The notes: generated by a model not told the origin, from the sequence alone. Shown: positions 20,685 to 32,824, numbered from the stretch's first letter. The stretch is 64,000 bases of DNA from Isochrysis galbana (GCA_018136815.1 CM030937.1:2304887-2368886), one strand, 5' to 3'. Numbers and translations: made by a program.

Positions 20685-21866
20685 ATGGGCGGCTCCTCGG
20701 CGGGGCTGGGCGCCGCTCGCCACGTGGTGGTGCTCGGGATCGACGGGCTGCCGCCGCGCGTGCTGGACGATGCGATCGAGCGGGGTGACGCGCCCGCGCT
20801 CGCAGCTCTCCGCGACTCCGGCGTCTACTCTGCTGACGCGCGTGGCACGCAGCCGTCCACCTCACTCTCGAGTTGGGCTTCCATCCTCACTGGCGCGCCG
20901 CCCGAGTGGCACGGCGTGCACACGGCGGCGCAGATGAGCAAGCCTCCCGGTTTTCCGGTCCGACCTGCGACCTACCCCGACAACGTAATATGGCCCAACC
21001 TCTTCACTGCCCTCCGGCAGGCGCGGCCAGACGCCACCACGGCGGCCTTCTTCTCGTGGCTGCCACTCGCCTCGCTGCTCGGACGAGCGGACGCGCTGAA
21101 CATCTCGCGCGTCCGGTCTTGCAGCTCGTGCGGCGAGTGCCAGCACCAAGAAGCCTCGCTTGCCGCGAGCTTCGCCCACGCACTGAAGCGTCAACAGTAC
21201 ACACTATCCTGGTTGTATCTTGATGTACTTGATGAGTGCGGCCACCAGTATGGCATGTACGACTCACACTCATATGGCCCATTGGTTAAGATGGTCGACG
21301 GATGGATAGGAGATGTTGTGCGCGCGCTGCACGTGGCAAAGATGCATAAATCTACCCTCATCCACGTGGTGTCTGATCATGGGCGCAACGCGAGAGACGG
21401 GAAATCGCATGGCGGCTTCACCACCGAAGAGATGGCCGTGCCTTGGATCCTTGCTGGAGCCGGCGTCAAGCGCGGCAAACGACTCACGTGGCCTATCTCA
21501 ACGACTGATACCGCGCCGACGCTCTTACACGCGCTCGGGGTTTCGCCTCCTGTGCAGATGCATGGGCGTGTGGTCATGGAGGCTTTCACTGGATTCGAAC
21601 CATCGGTTGGTCAAGGCTGGCGCATCATGACGGTGTCCATGCGCAACGACACCACACACACACGGGGTATAAAGCATGCTCCCCCTGCCGGTAGAGCTCA
21701 GTCTGATGCACGTGCGCACTTGTCTGCAAACCCCCGAATTCTCATCGGTGGAGGTGCAGCATTCCTCCTGTTTGTTGGGCTCATTTACCCGCGAGTGAGT
21801 CGGGCGTGCCGTCAAAACGGCGGAATTTCTACAGGCTTCGCTCCGGGGTACATCATACGTGGATGA
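20685..21866 (+). CDS. Type I phosphodiesterase / nucleotide-pyrophosphatase-family membrane protein
   Basis: 393 aa from the ATG at 20685; the frame stays open upstream to 20478 but with low-complexity sequence after a G-run. Alkaline-phosphatase-superfamily features appear in order: VVVLGIDGLPPRVLDDA (first metal Asp), TQPSTSLSSWASILTG (the Ser/Thr nucleophile region), SWLYLDVLDECGHQYG (metal Asp and His), IHVVSDHGRNARDGKSHGG (Asp-His pair and the following His), and DTAPTLLHALGVSPP. This is the ENPP / phosphonoacetate-hydrolase / GPI-ethanolamine-phosphate-transferase-like fold. Near the C-terminus is one membrane span (ILIGGGAAFLLFVGLIYP) with a short basic tail, so a type I anchor with the enzyme facing the lumen or outside is likely. 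The substrate is unknown; GPI-anchor synthesis or nucleotide hydrolysis are options. Confidence 0.85.
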   Translation: MGGSSAGLGAARHVVVLGIDGLPPRVLDDAIERGDAPALAALRDSGVYSADARGTQPSTSLSSWASILTGAPPEWHGVHTAAQMSKPPGFPVRPATYPDNVIWPNLFTALRQARPDATTAAFFSWLPLASLLGRADALNISRVRSCSSCGECQHQEASLAASFAHALKRQQYTLSWLYLDVLDECGHQYGMYDSHSYGPLVKMVDGWIGDVVRALHVAKMHKSTLIHVVSDHGRNARDGKSHGGFTTEEMAVPWILAGAGVKRGKRLTWPISTTDTAPTLLHALGVSPPVQMHGRVVMEAFTGFEPSVGQGWRIMTVSMRNDTTHTRGIKHAPPAGRAQSDARAHLSANPRILIGGGAAFLLFVGLIYPRVSRACRQNGGISTGFAPGYIIRG

Positions 21867-22359
21867 TTGAAACGGTGCTGCAAGTCGTTCCAATATGCAG
21901 AATAAATTGACGTGTTCTTGATACACAATATACACTAATGCTTAGACGAGTAGGTTCTGTTGTGGGGGGGCGGGGGAAGCTGTGGCGGTGTGGATGAAAG
22001 TGGAGGTGGTGTAGCAGAGGGATTGTTGCACCGAGGGCAATCCCATACGCTGACAGCGGGATTGGGGCTGCAAGGCACTGGGAGAGGGAGGCGAGGGCGC
22101 GGGCATGAAGCTCGACTCAGCACGCATGATCGTGGGCTCGCGTGCGGCAGCTGCAATGGCAGGCCAGAGGGCGCTCATGCGGTCATCATGGCGACTCGGA
22201 TGACGCAAGGAGCGACGGGAAGCGACCGAAAGCAGCCGGGAAGCGGGAAGAGCAAACAAGGGAAGAAAGAGCGTACAACAGGTAAGAAACCAGGGAAGGA
22301 CTGCACAAAGGAACGAAAGAGAAATAGATCCCGGAGGGACAAAGGGGACGCGACCTAGA
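21867..22359. other. Intergenic spacer
   Basis: No supported gene. Contains a GGGGGGGCGGGGG block at 21963-21975 and a purine-rich stretch at 22230-22345. The minus frame across it is open but of biased composition, and may be the downstream part of a decayed L element whose 5' end is at about 22540. Confidence 0.35.
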
Positions 22360-22540
22360 CGGTGCGGCCCCAGCTCCTTGGGGACGCGCGAGCGTCGATG
22401 CGCCGCCAGCCATGACCATGCGACCTGATCGACCGGCGCGGCGGGGGCTGGACGGGGAGAGAGGAGGGGCGGCGGGGCGCGCTCCGTGACCGTATCGTTG
22501 TAACGATAGTTCTTGTTGTCCACACTACACGTACCATTAG
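22360..22540 (-). mobile_element. Family L 5'-end fragment with mutated start
   Basis: On the minus strand, GAACTATCGTTACAACGATA is followed by CGGTCACGGAGCGCGCCCC. This matches the 5' ends at 16138 and 43310, except that the ORF1 start is ACG instead of ATG. The frame continues ERAPPPLLSPRPAPAAPVD, like the start of the other copies. The 3' limit is unclear and I found no target-site duplication. Confidence 0.6.
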
Positions 22541-24539
22541 CTCACATTAATCTTATGATTGGTCGCCATGCAGGGTAGCCTCGCGCTTCCCGCACTCTCT
22601 CGACCCCCCTCATGGGAGCGAGAACCATCCACCCCCTTGCGTTGCCTGCTGCCTCTTGGCATGCAGGAGGGACTCACCCAGATTGCCCACACTCTCCTAG
22701 AGAGCTGGGCACAGATCGCACGCCCTGGCCCGCGCCGGCCAGCTTGTCGCTCCGACCAACCCCTCCTCCCTTTGGACCCCCCTGATCAGGAGCCCCTAGC
22801 CTCCATGCCCCCATGGCCCCCATGTCGCATTCGCGAGCCTCTGTAGGCTATTTCGCTATTTTCCGCTCTACCGTTATTTATAACCGCGATGGTAAATCAT
22901 CAATCTTCGTTCTTATGTCTATCTATACGTCTACGACGTCTCCACGCTTCTATCAATCACTACACTTCATTCAATGGTGGTCTACCATTATATCCACGTG
23001 GCCAAGCAAGCATGCGCGCGCGCTGGGGACGGGGACGCTTGCCTGCGCGAGCAGAGGAGAGGCAGAAGACATGGTGAGCAGTGTGAGCAAGCGCGCGCGC
23101 GCGCACGTGCATGAGCAGCGGGCAAAGCAAGGAGGGGGCAGTGGGTTCACCTGGCATGAGCGCCGGCGCGCCGGCGAGCTCGTCCTCTCTCTCTCTCCTC
23201 TCTCTCTCTTCTTCTTCTTCTTCTTCTGCTCTTTCTCTGCTCTCTTGCTTTTTATTCTATTGCACGTGGGGTGTAGGATATATGTTTTTGCCAGAGATAT
23301 GCGCGAGAGGAGACAGACATACAGAGGGAGGGAGAGGAGAGAGAGAAGAGCAAAGTGTCGAAGCGGGAAAATCTACTATTTTTTTTGCCTCAATAACGGT
23401 ATTTACCAGTGGCTACTGGTGTCTTGGTTTTCGCGGGCGCGCCAACGCAGCGACCCGCCCAAATATGTGCGCGCGAGCGCCTCGGACCAGCCCAAATATG
23501 TATAAATAAGTGTAAATATGTATTTCCGGGCCGACATGCCCAAATTTCAAGTTGATATTTCAAGAAATATCTGCCAGGCCCTAACGACAGGACGACGGAC
23601 ACAAACACCCAGGGCAAACACTCCGACTCTCGCCCCACGACTTTTCTCACGTAACTCGACTGAAATCAAACCCAAACACTCCGACTCCGATCAGGCAGCG
23701 ACGGAAAACGACGATCAAAGGGCGATCTGTCGGCGCGATCTCGTCTAGCTAGAACGGGAATCGCACCATAACGGAAACGAGGGGCAATCTTGCTACTTGC
23801 TACGCAGGATTTCAAGAGACCTACCGAATAAGACGAGAGAAGTGCGACGTGGCTAAGGGGAGATTCGAAGAGGTCGCAAATTAAACTCGATAGCCCCAAG
23901 AAGAAAGTAAAGAAACGCGGGGGAGATAGCAAATTAAACCGATTTGCGAGGCGCCTGGGAGGAAGAAAGGTGGAGAAACTTCCCTTCTCCACGAGAGAAA
24001 GAGAGAGGGCGCTCCACAACCCAAGAACCTATGCGCCCACGCGCAGCTTTTGACCAAGAACGAGAGAAAGCAGAGAATTATAACGATAAATGCCGAACGA
24101 CGAAGAGAAGAGAGAAGCCTAACGAGTGTCGATTCGCGAATGCGACAGATTGGGGGAGTAGAAAGATTTTGCTGCGTGAGAAGGCAAAGCATAGGGTCCA
24201 CGGCCACGTGTCGCACGTGTGCGGTGAGATTAGTCAAAGGTTTACGAATTATATATAAACTTCGTTGAGGAGGATTATCGAGAGCATCGAAATGCAATAT
24301 TCACTTGCAAGCGGTTAAAAGGCTGCTAGCGCTAGCGCAACCTTCACAGCAGCCAGCAAACAAGCAAAATTCATGTGACGTTGCACCTTCTCGGGGGGAT
24401 AGAGTGAGAGCCCACCGTGGCTCCCACCGGCCCTACATTTGAGGCTGTTTTTTACAGGCAGTGGAGACATACGCCACATTATTACCCCATGGCGAGATTC
24501 CATCACAGTTACGTCTCCCTCCATCGACGGTTGAGACTT
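22541..24539. other. Intergenic spacer
   Basis: No gene supported. Holds a (TCT/CTT)n tract at 23190-23235, a purine tract at 23325-23360, repeated CCCAAATATGT units at 23460-23520, and diverse AT-richer sequence. Long frames here have no recognisable motif. Confidence 0.4.
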
Positions 24540-26987
24540 CTAAAAGTTTCGAGAAAACTGCTTGATCTCGTTCATGAGCGTAGGTATCGATAGAATGTAT
24601 TGTGCAAAGGGTGGACCCTGTGGGTACGCGTGCTTCACCAGATCGAGGAAACGCGTGTAGTAGAGCAATAGTTGTGTCAATACCTGAGCAAGAGGCAAAG
24701 AACTCATCAGTGTTTGAAGTTGCTGGCAACCCAATTACGAGATTATCAGGCCAGTCACATGTGCGAGTGTGTACCCAAGACGTTTGATCTACCAGCAACA
24801 AACGCGCCTGCTTGATTATCTCCATACCCAGCTTGAAGTTAGCAAAAGACTGGACCACCTCGCGATTGATGGTCTCAATACTCGAGCGCCACGTGTCGTA
24901 AAAGCCGCGCATGAGTGCGTCCATCGCATTGCGATCCACCTTGGCCGAGTCTGCAGAGGAAGCACCAGGCATGAGCAAGGGCTCCGTGGCCTTGACGAAT
25001 TCGATCATCTGGCCGTGCTGCACATGCAGCTGCTCCTCGACAAAGACCGACTTTATAGAGTCGAGGAGCTGCTCGAAATGCGTTGACTCCTCACCGCGCG
25101 CGCCGCGCTCATTGAGCACAGAGACGATGAGCTCATAGTTGTTGATTAAGAATGCGGCTTGTTGTTTGAGCGTGGTGTGCTGTCGTGCAAGTTTATCAGA
25201 GAGAAGCTTTTCGATTTCAGTACGCAAGACGCGCAAAATGTTGCCCAGCATGGGCTCAACCGTCGTCGTCCTCAGAAGCCGGAGAGACGCGACAAGCTCA
25301 GCGTACCGACGCGCAATGTAGTGCGGCGCTGTCTCGGGAGACTTGGCCCCGGGCGCGAAGTTTGCCACCGATTGAACGTGCGCTTCCATGATGGTCTTGA
25401 AACGCGACCAAACCAACACCTGTTCGTCGAGCACAGAGGAAGATCGTTCACACTCATGCGTGAGTTCGACGACGGAATCACCGTCCCGTGCCTTTGAGGT
25501 GGACACGCCTCAAGCAACCCCTCACACCTGGACGCGTTGGAAGAAGTTAGAGAGGAGCGACATGTCGGCGGAGCTCATATGCTCGCGCTGCTCTTGGTTC
25601 ACGAGGACCAGAAGAAGGCAGCCGACTGCGTCCCAAGAATTGACGAGATGTTGTTCAAGATTCTCCATGGCATGGAATATGGATTTTCCAAAGACGTTAT
25701 CGAACGCATCAGCATCACCGAAAAACTTGAGCATAAACTGGTTTTCCGACTCCACAACATCGAGAAGCAAAGTGGAAATTGAGCGGAAAATAGCTTCATA
25801 GTGAATGGGTGTGCCCGCCTGCCTTACTGCAGGGAGGACGAGGCAAGCTTCGCCAATCTGCTCGAGAATGGCACGCCTTTCGCCCAATTTGAAGGGACCA
25901 TCCCCACGCGCGTGCGACGGCCGTGACGAGAAGAGCGATGCCCCGTACCCCGACCACTCCTCTGCTCCTAACAAGTCACTCTTGGTGGCCACCTGAGAGC
26001 AGAGCGAGAGAAGCAGAGGTGCTCATGCCCGGAGCGTGCGATGCCCTTGCCGGCACCTTGAGAGCATACAAATGTCCCAGTGCCATGCGCACGGACTGTG
26101 AGCAGGTGTGGGTGGAGGAGGTGATAGCGTACCTCTGCCTTGAGCGCAAGCAGTCCGCCAAGGTAATCACGGACTTTCATGAGATAGACTCCCGACATGG
26201 TCGCAGTATAAGTTTCGCGCACCTCCGCCGTCACCTCAGGCGCGTGTTCTTGGAGGAAATGATATAGACCCCTATACTTGAGGAGCACGCTTGCTTGCAG
26301 GATCTGCGTATTCGTCATTTTTCGCCGAAGTCTGCCGATACGGTCGAGCAAGAAATCGCGGATCTTTTGCACAGACTTGATGCGCAGCTTCTCCAGCTCG
26401 GGGGAGATATCAGCGCACGCCGAAGTCATGGCTGTGGATTCCAGCTTCGCAAATTGAACCTTCTTGTTGAGTTCCTGCACATGCCCAAGGTATGCCTCAT
26501 CGACCTCGGCATCACAAATGTTTGAGATGAGTTCTGGGGGCACAACGATCTGTGTGATGAAGGATGAGAGCTGCATCTCCGCCGCCTTGCGATTCCGCAG
26601 TTTCACGTTCATCGAGAGTGACTCGTCCTGGAGGTACTTTATCTGCGAGGATATGGATGCGAGGTCTGCTTGAAAGCCGCGCAGCATCGACTCCATGGTG
26701 TCTAGGACGCCGTCGCACTCGCGAATTTGCGTATGCAGGCCAGCGAGCGACTCGCTCTCCTTGATATAGTCGTTGATGGACTCTCGTTCGACGGCGCGCA
26801 GCGCATTCTCAACTTCCTCAGCGTACTGCCTCAAGTCCTGCCCATTGCTCAACGCCTGCTGCACAGCTGCGTCCGCCTCGAAGCCGGCAAGGTCATCCTC
26901 CTCGTCATCGAGGAGCGACTGCAGTGCAGCAGCTGCCTCATCGGCCTCCGAGGTGTGATGCTGCGACTCGGGCTCGGCGGCACCCAT
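24540..26987 (-). CDS. VPS52: VPS52, GARP/EARP tethering-complex subunit, four exons
   Basis: Exons: 26987-26133, 25992-25528, 25491-24775 and 24683-24540, all phase 0 with GT-AG introns of 140, 36 and 91 nt, giving 726 aa plus stop, close to animal Vps52. Vps52 is the core of GARP, which tethers endosome-derived vesicles at the trans-Golgi. Family signatures: acidic N-terminus; YIKESESLAGLHTQIRECDG; GFQADLASISSQIKYLQDES; SLSMNVKLRNRKAAEMQLSS; ELEKLRIKSVQKIRDFLLDR; KMTNTQILQASVLLKYRGLY; then in exon 2 GAEEWSGYGASLFSSRP and the helical middle, in exon 3 LDEQVLVWSRFKTIMEAHVQ, and a C-terminal exon with LTQLLLYYTRFLDLVKHA. Junctions such as GLLALKAE|VATKSDLLG and DQTSW|VLTQLLLYY read smoothly. 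The 36-nt intron is unusually small. Neighbours are unrelated. Confidence 0.95.
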
Positions 26988-28800
26988 TCGAGAAGGGGCG
27001 GGGTGCGCGGAAGGGCGGACCAGAGGCAGAGGAGGGGGGTGGAGACTGAAGGCGCAGACAGGGAGAGAAAAAGAGGGGTGGTGTGCCCTCCAGGAGCGCA
27101 GCGCCGCTCGCTCGCTCCGCCCGCCGCACAGCGGGGGCCCCCGGCGGGGTGGGGAGGGGGGGGGGGGGGCGCAGGTGGCGCGGGCTCGCTGCCTCGGCTC
27201 AATAGATCTTAGTAGTTAGAAGTAGTAGTAAAAATGGAATGGCCCATAACCCATAACCATAACACTGCGGCCCTAGATGGATGGGAAGTACGTTTTCACC
27301 GTTTTTGGTTTTTTCTGTGAGGGCCAAAAACAGGCCGTTTTTACCGTCTTTGCAACCCCTTCCGTTTTTGTCTCCGTTTTTGAATGGCAGCGCAAGCACT
27401 CATGCACCGCGCGCTGAGCGTGCTAGCACATGCGCGCGCGCATTTGTGGAGTTGTGGAGAGGAAAAGAGAAAAGAGGAGGGAGGGGAGAGAGCGGGGAGG
27501 AGAGAGGGGGAGGGAGAGGGCGCAGAGAGAAGGGTGATGAAGGGGAAGGGGAGAGTGATGAGAGGGAGGGAGGGAGGGAGGGAATGGGGGGGGGGGGGGC
27601 AGAGAGAGGGGCACAGAGAGAGGGAGAGGGAGGTATATGGCTCTGGTGGTATGTGGCTCTGGTGGTATATGGCTCAGTGGTGGTGGGGGGAGTCAGTACG
27701 ATCAGGGGCCAATGCAGGCGAATGCGTGCGGCGCGCGGCGCGCGCTCGGCGAGAGTCTAGACAGGTGTGATGTCAGCTCAGCCCCTGCCAACAGGCAAGG
27801 GCTGAGGTTGGTTGTGCAGGCCCACCCACCACCCAGCACCCAGCGGGTGTCTGCGATGGAGAGAGAGAGAGAGAGAGGCGGGCGCGAGGCCCCGATTGGC
27901 CTCCTACTTATAAAAGTAGTTCGCCTCTGCCATATGCGTAAGGCATGCCCAGTGGAGGGGTGGATTCCCAAGCCTGCTGCCGTCTGCGCTCGATCGCTCG
28001 ATGGGGCCTACCGTCTACAATCTGCTCCCGCCCCATACCCATGGCCCATGGCCCATGCATGGAGGGGACCAGCATGGCTGCTGTGCAAGGTGTGGCCGGG
28101 GCCACGGGTTGGGCCTGACCAATTATTGTCGTCCGACATGCCCAAACTTGCACGACAAGTTTGTCATTCTTGTCGCCAAAAGGCACCCAAACTTGTACAG
28201 ACTTGTCACTCCGAGGACAAAAAAACTCCGTCCGCGTCCATGCGTCCATTGTAGCACATGCGCACGCCACACCCACACGCCACCGCCCGGTTAATTGTTC
28301 ATCGCTCCTTGCGTGCACCTGCTAGGCTACCGGCTCTAGCCTGCTACTTACCAATGAATGAAGGAGAGGTGGAGGTGAACATAAGAGTTGAATTACATAT
28401 CCATTTCATGCACTCTCACTTCTCTCACACACGTTTGGACTTACTTATTGTAGCGCAACATCACAGCAGACTGGATTTGATCTTCTAGGCTAGATGCGCT
28501 GTTGCTGCCGTCCTCATCGGACAACACATACTAATCGCTGTGCTGAACGAGAGCGAGAGCGGCTGCTGCGCTTGTGGCGGATGCTTGCTTAAGATGTGGT
28601 GGGAGGAGGGCATGAGCGTGGTTGAGAAGCGCGTGAATGCGCGAGAATGCATGCAGCAGGCGTGCAGGCGTACAGCGGGCAACCTGGAGGCTGGGGTGGG
28701 GGCGGGAAAGGCGAAAGGCGCACCACTTGGCAGCGGCATGGGGGCGACCCTGTCTCTCTTCCCAAGGCGCACGCACGTATACAGTGGCGTTACGATAATG
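26988..28800. other. Intergenic, purine-rich and repeat blocks
   Basis: A GC-rich 5' leader of VPS52 contains a G-run at about 27158-27168. A purine-rich tract lies at 27450-27640, and repeated GTATATGGCTCTGGTGGTAT units at 27632-27680. Block 27806-27912 (ending ACTTATAAAAGTAG) recurs at 29638-29735. Block 28110-28210, with CCCAAACTTG units, recurs inverted at 29890-29995. No gene is called. Confidence 0.45.
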
Positions 28801-28809
28801 AAATGAGTT

Positions 28810-29250
28810 GTAATAATAAAACAACTGAGCGTTAGTACCACTACTCCCACTAGCCCGGTACTATCACGACACCCCTCAGCGCACCTGCCCGCACGCCTTG
28901 AAGTGGTGGCACAGACACATACACATATGCATCCCTTCAAATCTCCCCCCTCGCATACCCCCGGCTCCCATTATAACTCCCCACAAGTTACAATGAGGGA
29001 AAACCCATTGAGGCGGACCGGTCGACGCCGGCCGACTCTCCGGGGAAAAACACCGGGGGGGGGGGAGGGACCTCTCGTCGAGAAGCAGAACGGCCCTTAC
29101 AGCTCGCGCCGCGAGCAGTCCTCGAAGAAATAAATGACTGCGCCCCCCGATACCTGCCACAAGGACGTCTTGAGCCACTCCCTTCCTCTCTTCCTCCTGT
29201 CGCCAGCCGCCCCCCTTCGCCCGTTTGCTAACGCAAACGGGGCCCGTTTC
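28810..29250. repeat. Dispersed repeat shared with 400-1045
   Basis: Same block order as 400-1045: AATAAAACAACTGAGCG, CCCATTATAACTCCCCACAA, a G-run after ACACCGG (29052-29065) and CGCAAACGGGGCCC. A poorer relation to S-element sequence follows at 29270-29640 (for example TCAGGGGGCAGTGGAGGCTG). No coding evidence. Confidence 0.5.
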
Positions 29251-31366
29251 TTACCGCACTCCATCGGGGGTGGTGCAAAACCCCCCCTCTCCCTCTCTCC
29301 ATTCTCCTCCACCCCTCTCCCTGCGGCGCGTCGCCATGCGGCGCGCCACGGCCTGCTCTCAGAGGGCCTTTGGGGGCTCCCAGAGGGCCAGCAAGGGCAG
29401 CTCAGGGGGCAGTGGAGGCTGGGGCTCAGCCCCTGGCCCCCCCTGCCTCTCCCACGCTTGCCACGCTGGCCATTGGGGCCTCCCTGCGGCCTCTGTATGC
29501 CTGGCGACCAGGGGAGGGGGGGGAGTCAGCTCGAGGGCAGGCCCAGTGTGGGCGTGGGAGTGCGAGTCGCGGCCCGCGCCCACGAAGGGTCTGGGCCAGG
29601 ATGATGATTGCCCAGCCCCTGCCAGAGGGCAGGGGCTGAGGTTGAATGTACGGGCCCACCCCGGGGGGTGTCCGCGATGGAGAGAGGGGGGCGCGAGGCC
29701 CCCATTGACCCCCACTTATAAAAGTAGGTTGATAATGAAATGAGTTGTAACTATAATAAACGGGTACATGTACAAACGAGTATAACCTTGCCTCCCCCCC
29801 TCCCCCCTTCCCCCCCCTCGATCCCCTCCCGCCCAAGGCCCACGGGGCGCGCTAGGGCCGGGTTTTGTTTTTGCGTCCCGCCTCCCGCTCCCGCCCAAAC
29901 TTGCACGGACTTGCGGATCTTGCAGTAAGCCCCAAAACCGACCCAAACTTGCAAACAAGTTTGGCAATAATTGGTCAGGCCCAAGCCACGGGCGGCCGTG
30001 TGGCGCGACCGGAGTAGCACGCACCTGCTCGGCCTCGAATGGCGGACGCGGTCGCTTCAACTGCCCCATGTGGGCTAGGGGCTGTCAGAGCAAGGCTGAT
30101 CTCACTCTTGGAGATTGCCTGCGAGGGTGCGCCGGCAGCTAGCGCGGAATGCGGGCATAATGCGGTTCTTGCAGGGAGCTCATGGAGCTTTCCTCGGGGG
30201 TGACTACGGGCATGGTGATCGACGCACGACGCATGACGCACGGAGGGCGCGGAAGTGCGGAAGGAGGCTTGTGGGAGGTGGGAGCTTGGCAGGCAACAGG
30301 GGATGGCTCAGGCACGTGCTTGACTTGTATTGACTCGTTGACTCGGGGTATAGACTCGGGAATAACTCGGGGGGGCCTTCAGATGGGCAGGAATACAACA
30401 GGGGCTAGGGGGCCTCCCTCAACGGTCAACGGGGGGGGGCTGAGGAGAGGAGAGCCGTTGTATTCGCGCACCATCGCAACCAAGTATCAACTTAGTACAC
30501 TCAGGCCAACCTAGCGTGAGTGGAAAGGGGTATCACTGGAGAGAGCGATCCTCTAGCTCTAGTGAGCCTAGCATGGGTTGTCAACCCCCCCTACCCGCAA
30601 CAATTTGTACTCTTGCCCCACTAGTGGCTAGTGGACCAGCTTGCACGCTCGCCTACTCCTACTACATAGCCTACGAACAAGAAACCTTAAATGCGACGCG
30701 CCACGGACCAGAGATGCACTATCGCTGAAACCGCCGCATCGATGAAACCATTACCCATAGAACGCGAAACTGAGGTGCATAAGCATGCTACCCCCATACG
30801 CGGTCTTTCAACTCCTGTTGAAGTGTAGCCCGGACGCTCCTGGACCTGCCCGGCTGGCCACCAGACGTAGAGGCTCATAGGCCGCCAAGACTTTTGCTTG
30901 CGGCGCCCCATCAACGTCGGATGGTCCTAGCAGGCATCACGTCAATGCGATGCCTCTCCTTAAGTGGGATCAATTTTGCCACCCCGGAACCTTCGTGTCC
31001 TGAGTGGAGAGGAATCCACACTCGCCCATCATGCTGATGAATGTCAGCTTCGCCGTCTGCGGCTGTTGCATCTAGATGATTACTATTGTGCAGAGCTGCT
31101 GTGCTCATCAACCATGTGCTCGACTTGCTTGTTGTTCTGACACCGCCAGTAGCCCCCGTTCTCGTTCTAGCACGCTCCGCAGAATCCTCCGTCTCCCTTC
31201 CCCATATTCCCTGACACTATTTCTCGCAGCAGCCGATGCGCGTCATCTCGAGCTGCTAGGTAGGTAGCGTGAACGCCAGCGACCGGAGGCCTTGCCTCGA
31301 TCAAACGCATATGGTTGTCGTGGCGGTGGCAGCCGCAGTGAACGTGACGCCACGGGGCGTCCCAGG
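29251..31366. other. Intergenic spacer
   Basis: Contains the repeated ACTTATAAAAGTAG block (about 29714-29730) and the inverted CCCAAACTTG copy (29890-29995). Beyond 30000 I see mostly unique sequence with no protein-like frame and no RNA gene. Confidence 0.35.
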
Positions 31367-32824
31367 CTAAGCCTGCCCTGGCACCTCGTACTTTTCGCCT
31401 ATGGAAGCCTGTGACTCTTCGAGTGCTCGCCGTAGGCTGGGCTCAACAGAAACCCGTGGCTTGAACACATTGGAGTGTAAGATGTCTCCATCGCGATAGG
31501 GTGAACTCTGTGCAGCAATGTTTGGCAAGCACACCAGCGCACGGAGACTATGCTCAAGAAAGAATTTGGACATGTAGTTGTCTACTGGGCAGTCGATAGG
31601 CATTGCCGCGAGAAGAGCGCGGGCAGCCGCCGGCCAGATGAGATACGATGACGTCTGCCATGCGTAGTCGGCCTCGCGCAGCACACGGCCGGGAAGGACA
31701 GGGAAGGCACGGCGAGAGCGCCATTTGGGCACATGTGCGCCCACGTACAGGACGACCTCACGCTCAGCTGGAAGAAAGGTGGCCTCGACGGAGGCGACGA
31801 GCGCAGCCGTCTCGGCACCAAAAGTGGGGGACAGTAGCTCGACGTCATCCTCAAGGATGAGCAGCGGGCGCGCGTCGTCCGGGCGGCATGCGATCGCAGC
31901 CCACAGGAGGGCATGTGACATGGCGCAGCCGCGCTCACCGGGCGTCATGGCAAGGCGAGGGTGAGGCACAGTCTTGTCATCAAACTTTGAGTTCAGAGTG
32001 GAGTCCCATGTTGTGGTGACGGCCCAATCGGGGGCATCGGCGCCGGTCTGAGCCTCAAAGCGCACGGCAGAGAGGTGAGCCGCAGCCAACTGCGAGCGCA
32101 TGTGCTGTCTGCGGTCCTCGCGCTTTTTCAAGTTGATGACGACTGTCTCAAACGGTTGAAGCCCGCGGCCATCGATGCCACACGAGGGCTGCATAACCTG
32201 ATGAAAAGGCTCGATGAGAACGGGAAGCTGGAGCAAGCGCTCTAGTATGGATGGCTGCTCAAAGGCGACCGGGTACAGCGAGAAGGCGAGTGAGGGCGTT
32301 GGTGGCGGGGTGATGTACTGCGCGTACGAAACCTGCTGGCCACTCACGTGTACAACAGGTGGTCGAGCTGGCAGTGGAGACATCATGACCGATGCGGCGG
32401 GTCCGGGAGCGACGCCGAGCTGCTGGTTGTAAGAGAAGGCTGGCGTCGGTGAACGGTCGTGGCCGATGTACGCAACCACCGGCGCTGGCGCCATGGCCAT
32501 AGCTGCATCAACAGGCGTCTCGTGATGGATCGGAGGCTTGTGCATGTACGTGTACTGCGGCAGCTGCTGGAGGAGTCGTGCGCGAGCGCGCTCGGCCTCG
32601 AGGGCGTTGAGATTGGCATTGCGAGCGGCAGTGGTGCTGACGGCACTCGCGAACGAGTGGGCAGCTTCGGATGTCGTGCGGTGCCTTCTGCTGGATGAGC
32701 GAGAGAGTCTCGAGGCAGAGGTCATGATGCTGTCTCCACGGTACTCGCTGGCCGACCTAGTCTTGAGGGTGGCGGAGGGTGATAGGGCAAACTGGGCCGA
32801 CTTCCATGTCTGGCCGTTGGTCAT
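31367..32824 (-). CDS. Glycosyltransferase family 25-type protein
   Basis: 485 aa from the ATG at 32824; the frame stays open to 33220, but that part is Gly/Pro low-complexity across homopolymer runs and has no ATG. The first 240 residues are Ser/Arg/Pro-rich and probably disordered, with no clear signal peptide. The C-terminal domain starts at VVINLKKREDRRQHMRSQL and continues with RFEAQTGADAPDW, LAMTPGERGCAMSHALLWAA and LLILEDDVELL, where EDD is the expected metal/nucleotide-sugar motif. Then come YVGAHVPKWRSRRA, QTSSYLIWPAAARALL and MPIDCPVDNYMSKFF. This order is that of GT25 (LPS galactosyltransferases, collagen Gal-transferases). The acceptor sugar or protein is unknown. The gene is divergent from the condensin gene. 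Confidence 0.85.
   Translation of the reverse strand: MTNGQTWKSAQFALSPSATLKTRSASEYRGDSIMTSASRLSRSSSRRHRTTSEAAHSFASAVSTTAARNANLNALEAERARARLLQQLPQYTYMHKPPIHHETPVDAAMAMAPAPVVAYIGHDRSPTPAFSYNQQLGVAPGPAASVMMSPLPARPPVVHVSGQQVSYAQYITPPPTPSLAFSLYPVAFEQPSILERLLQLPVLIEPFHQVMQPSCGIDGRGLQPFETVVINLKKREDRRQHMRSQLAAAHLSAVRFEAQTGADAPDWAVTTTWDSTLNSKFDDKTVPHPRLAMTPGERGCAMSHALLWAAIACRPDDARPLLILEDDVELLSPTFGAETAALVASVEATFLPAEREVVLYVGAHVPKWRSRRAFPVLPGRVLREADYAWQTSSYLIWPAAARALLAAMPIDCPVDNYMSKFFLEHSLRALVCLPNIAAQSSPYRDGDILHSNVFKPRVSVEPSLRRALEESQASIGEKYEVPGQA

Noticed and set aside
22813-23505. 230-codon plus-strand ORF
   Set aside because: Crosses a CTT microsatellite and purine tract; no domain, and no conserved start context.
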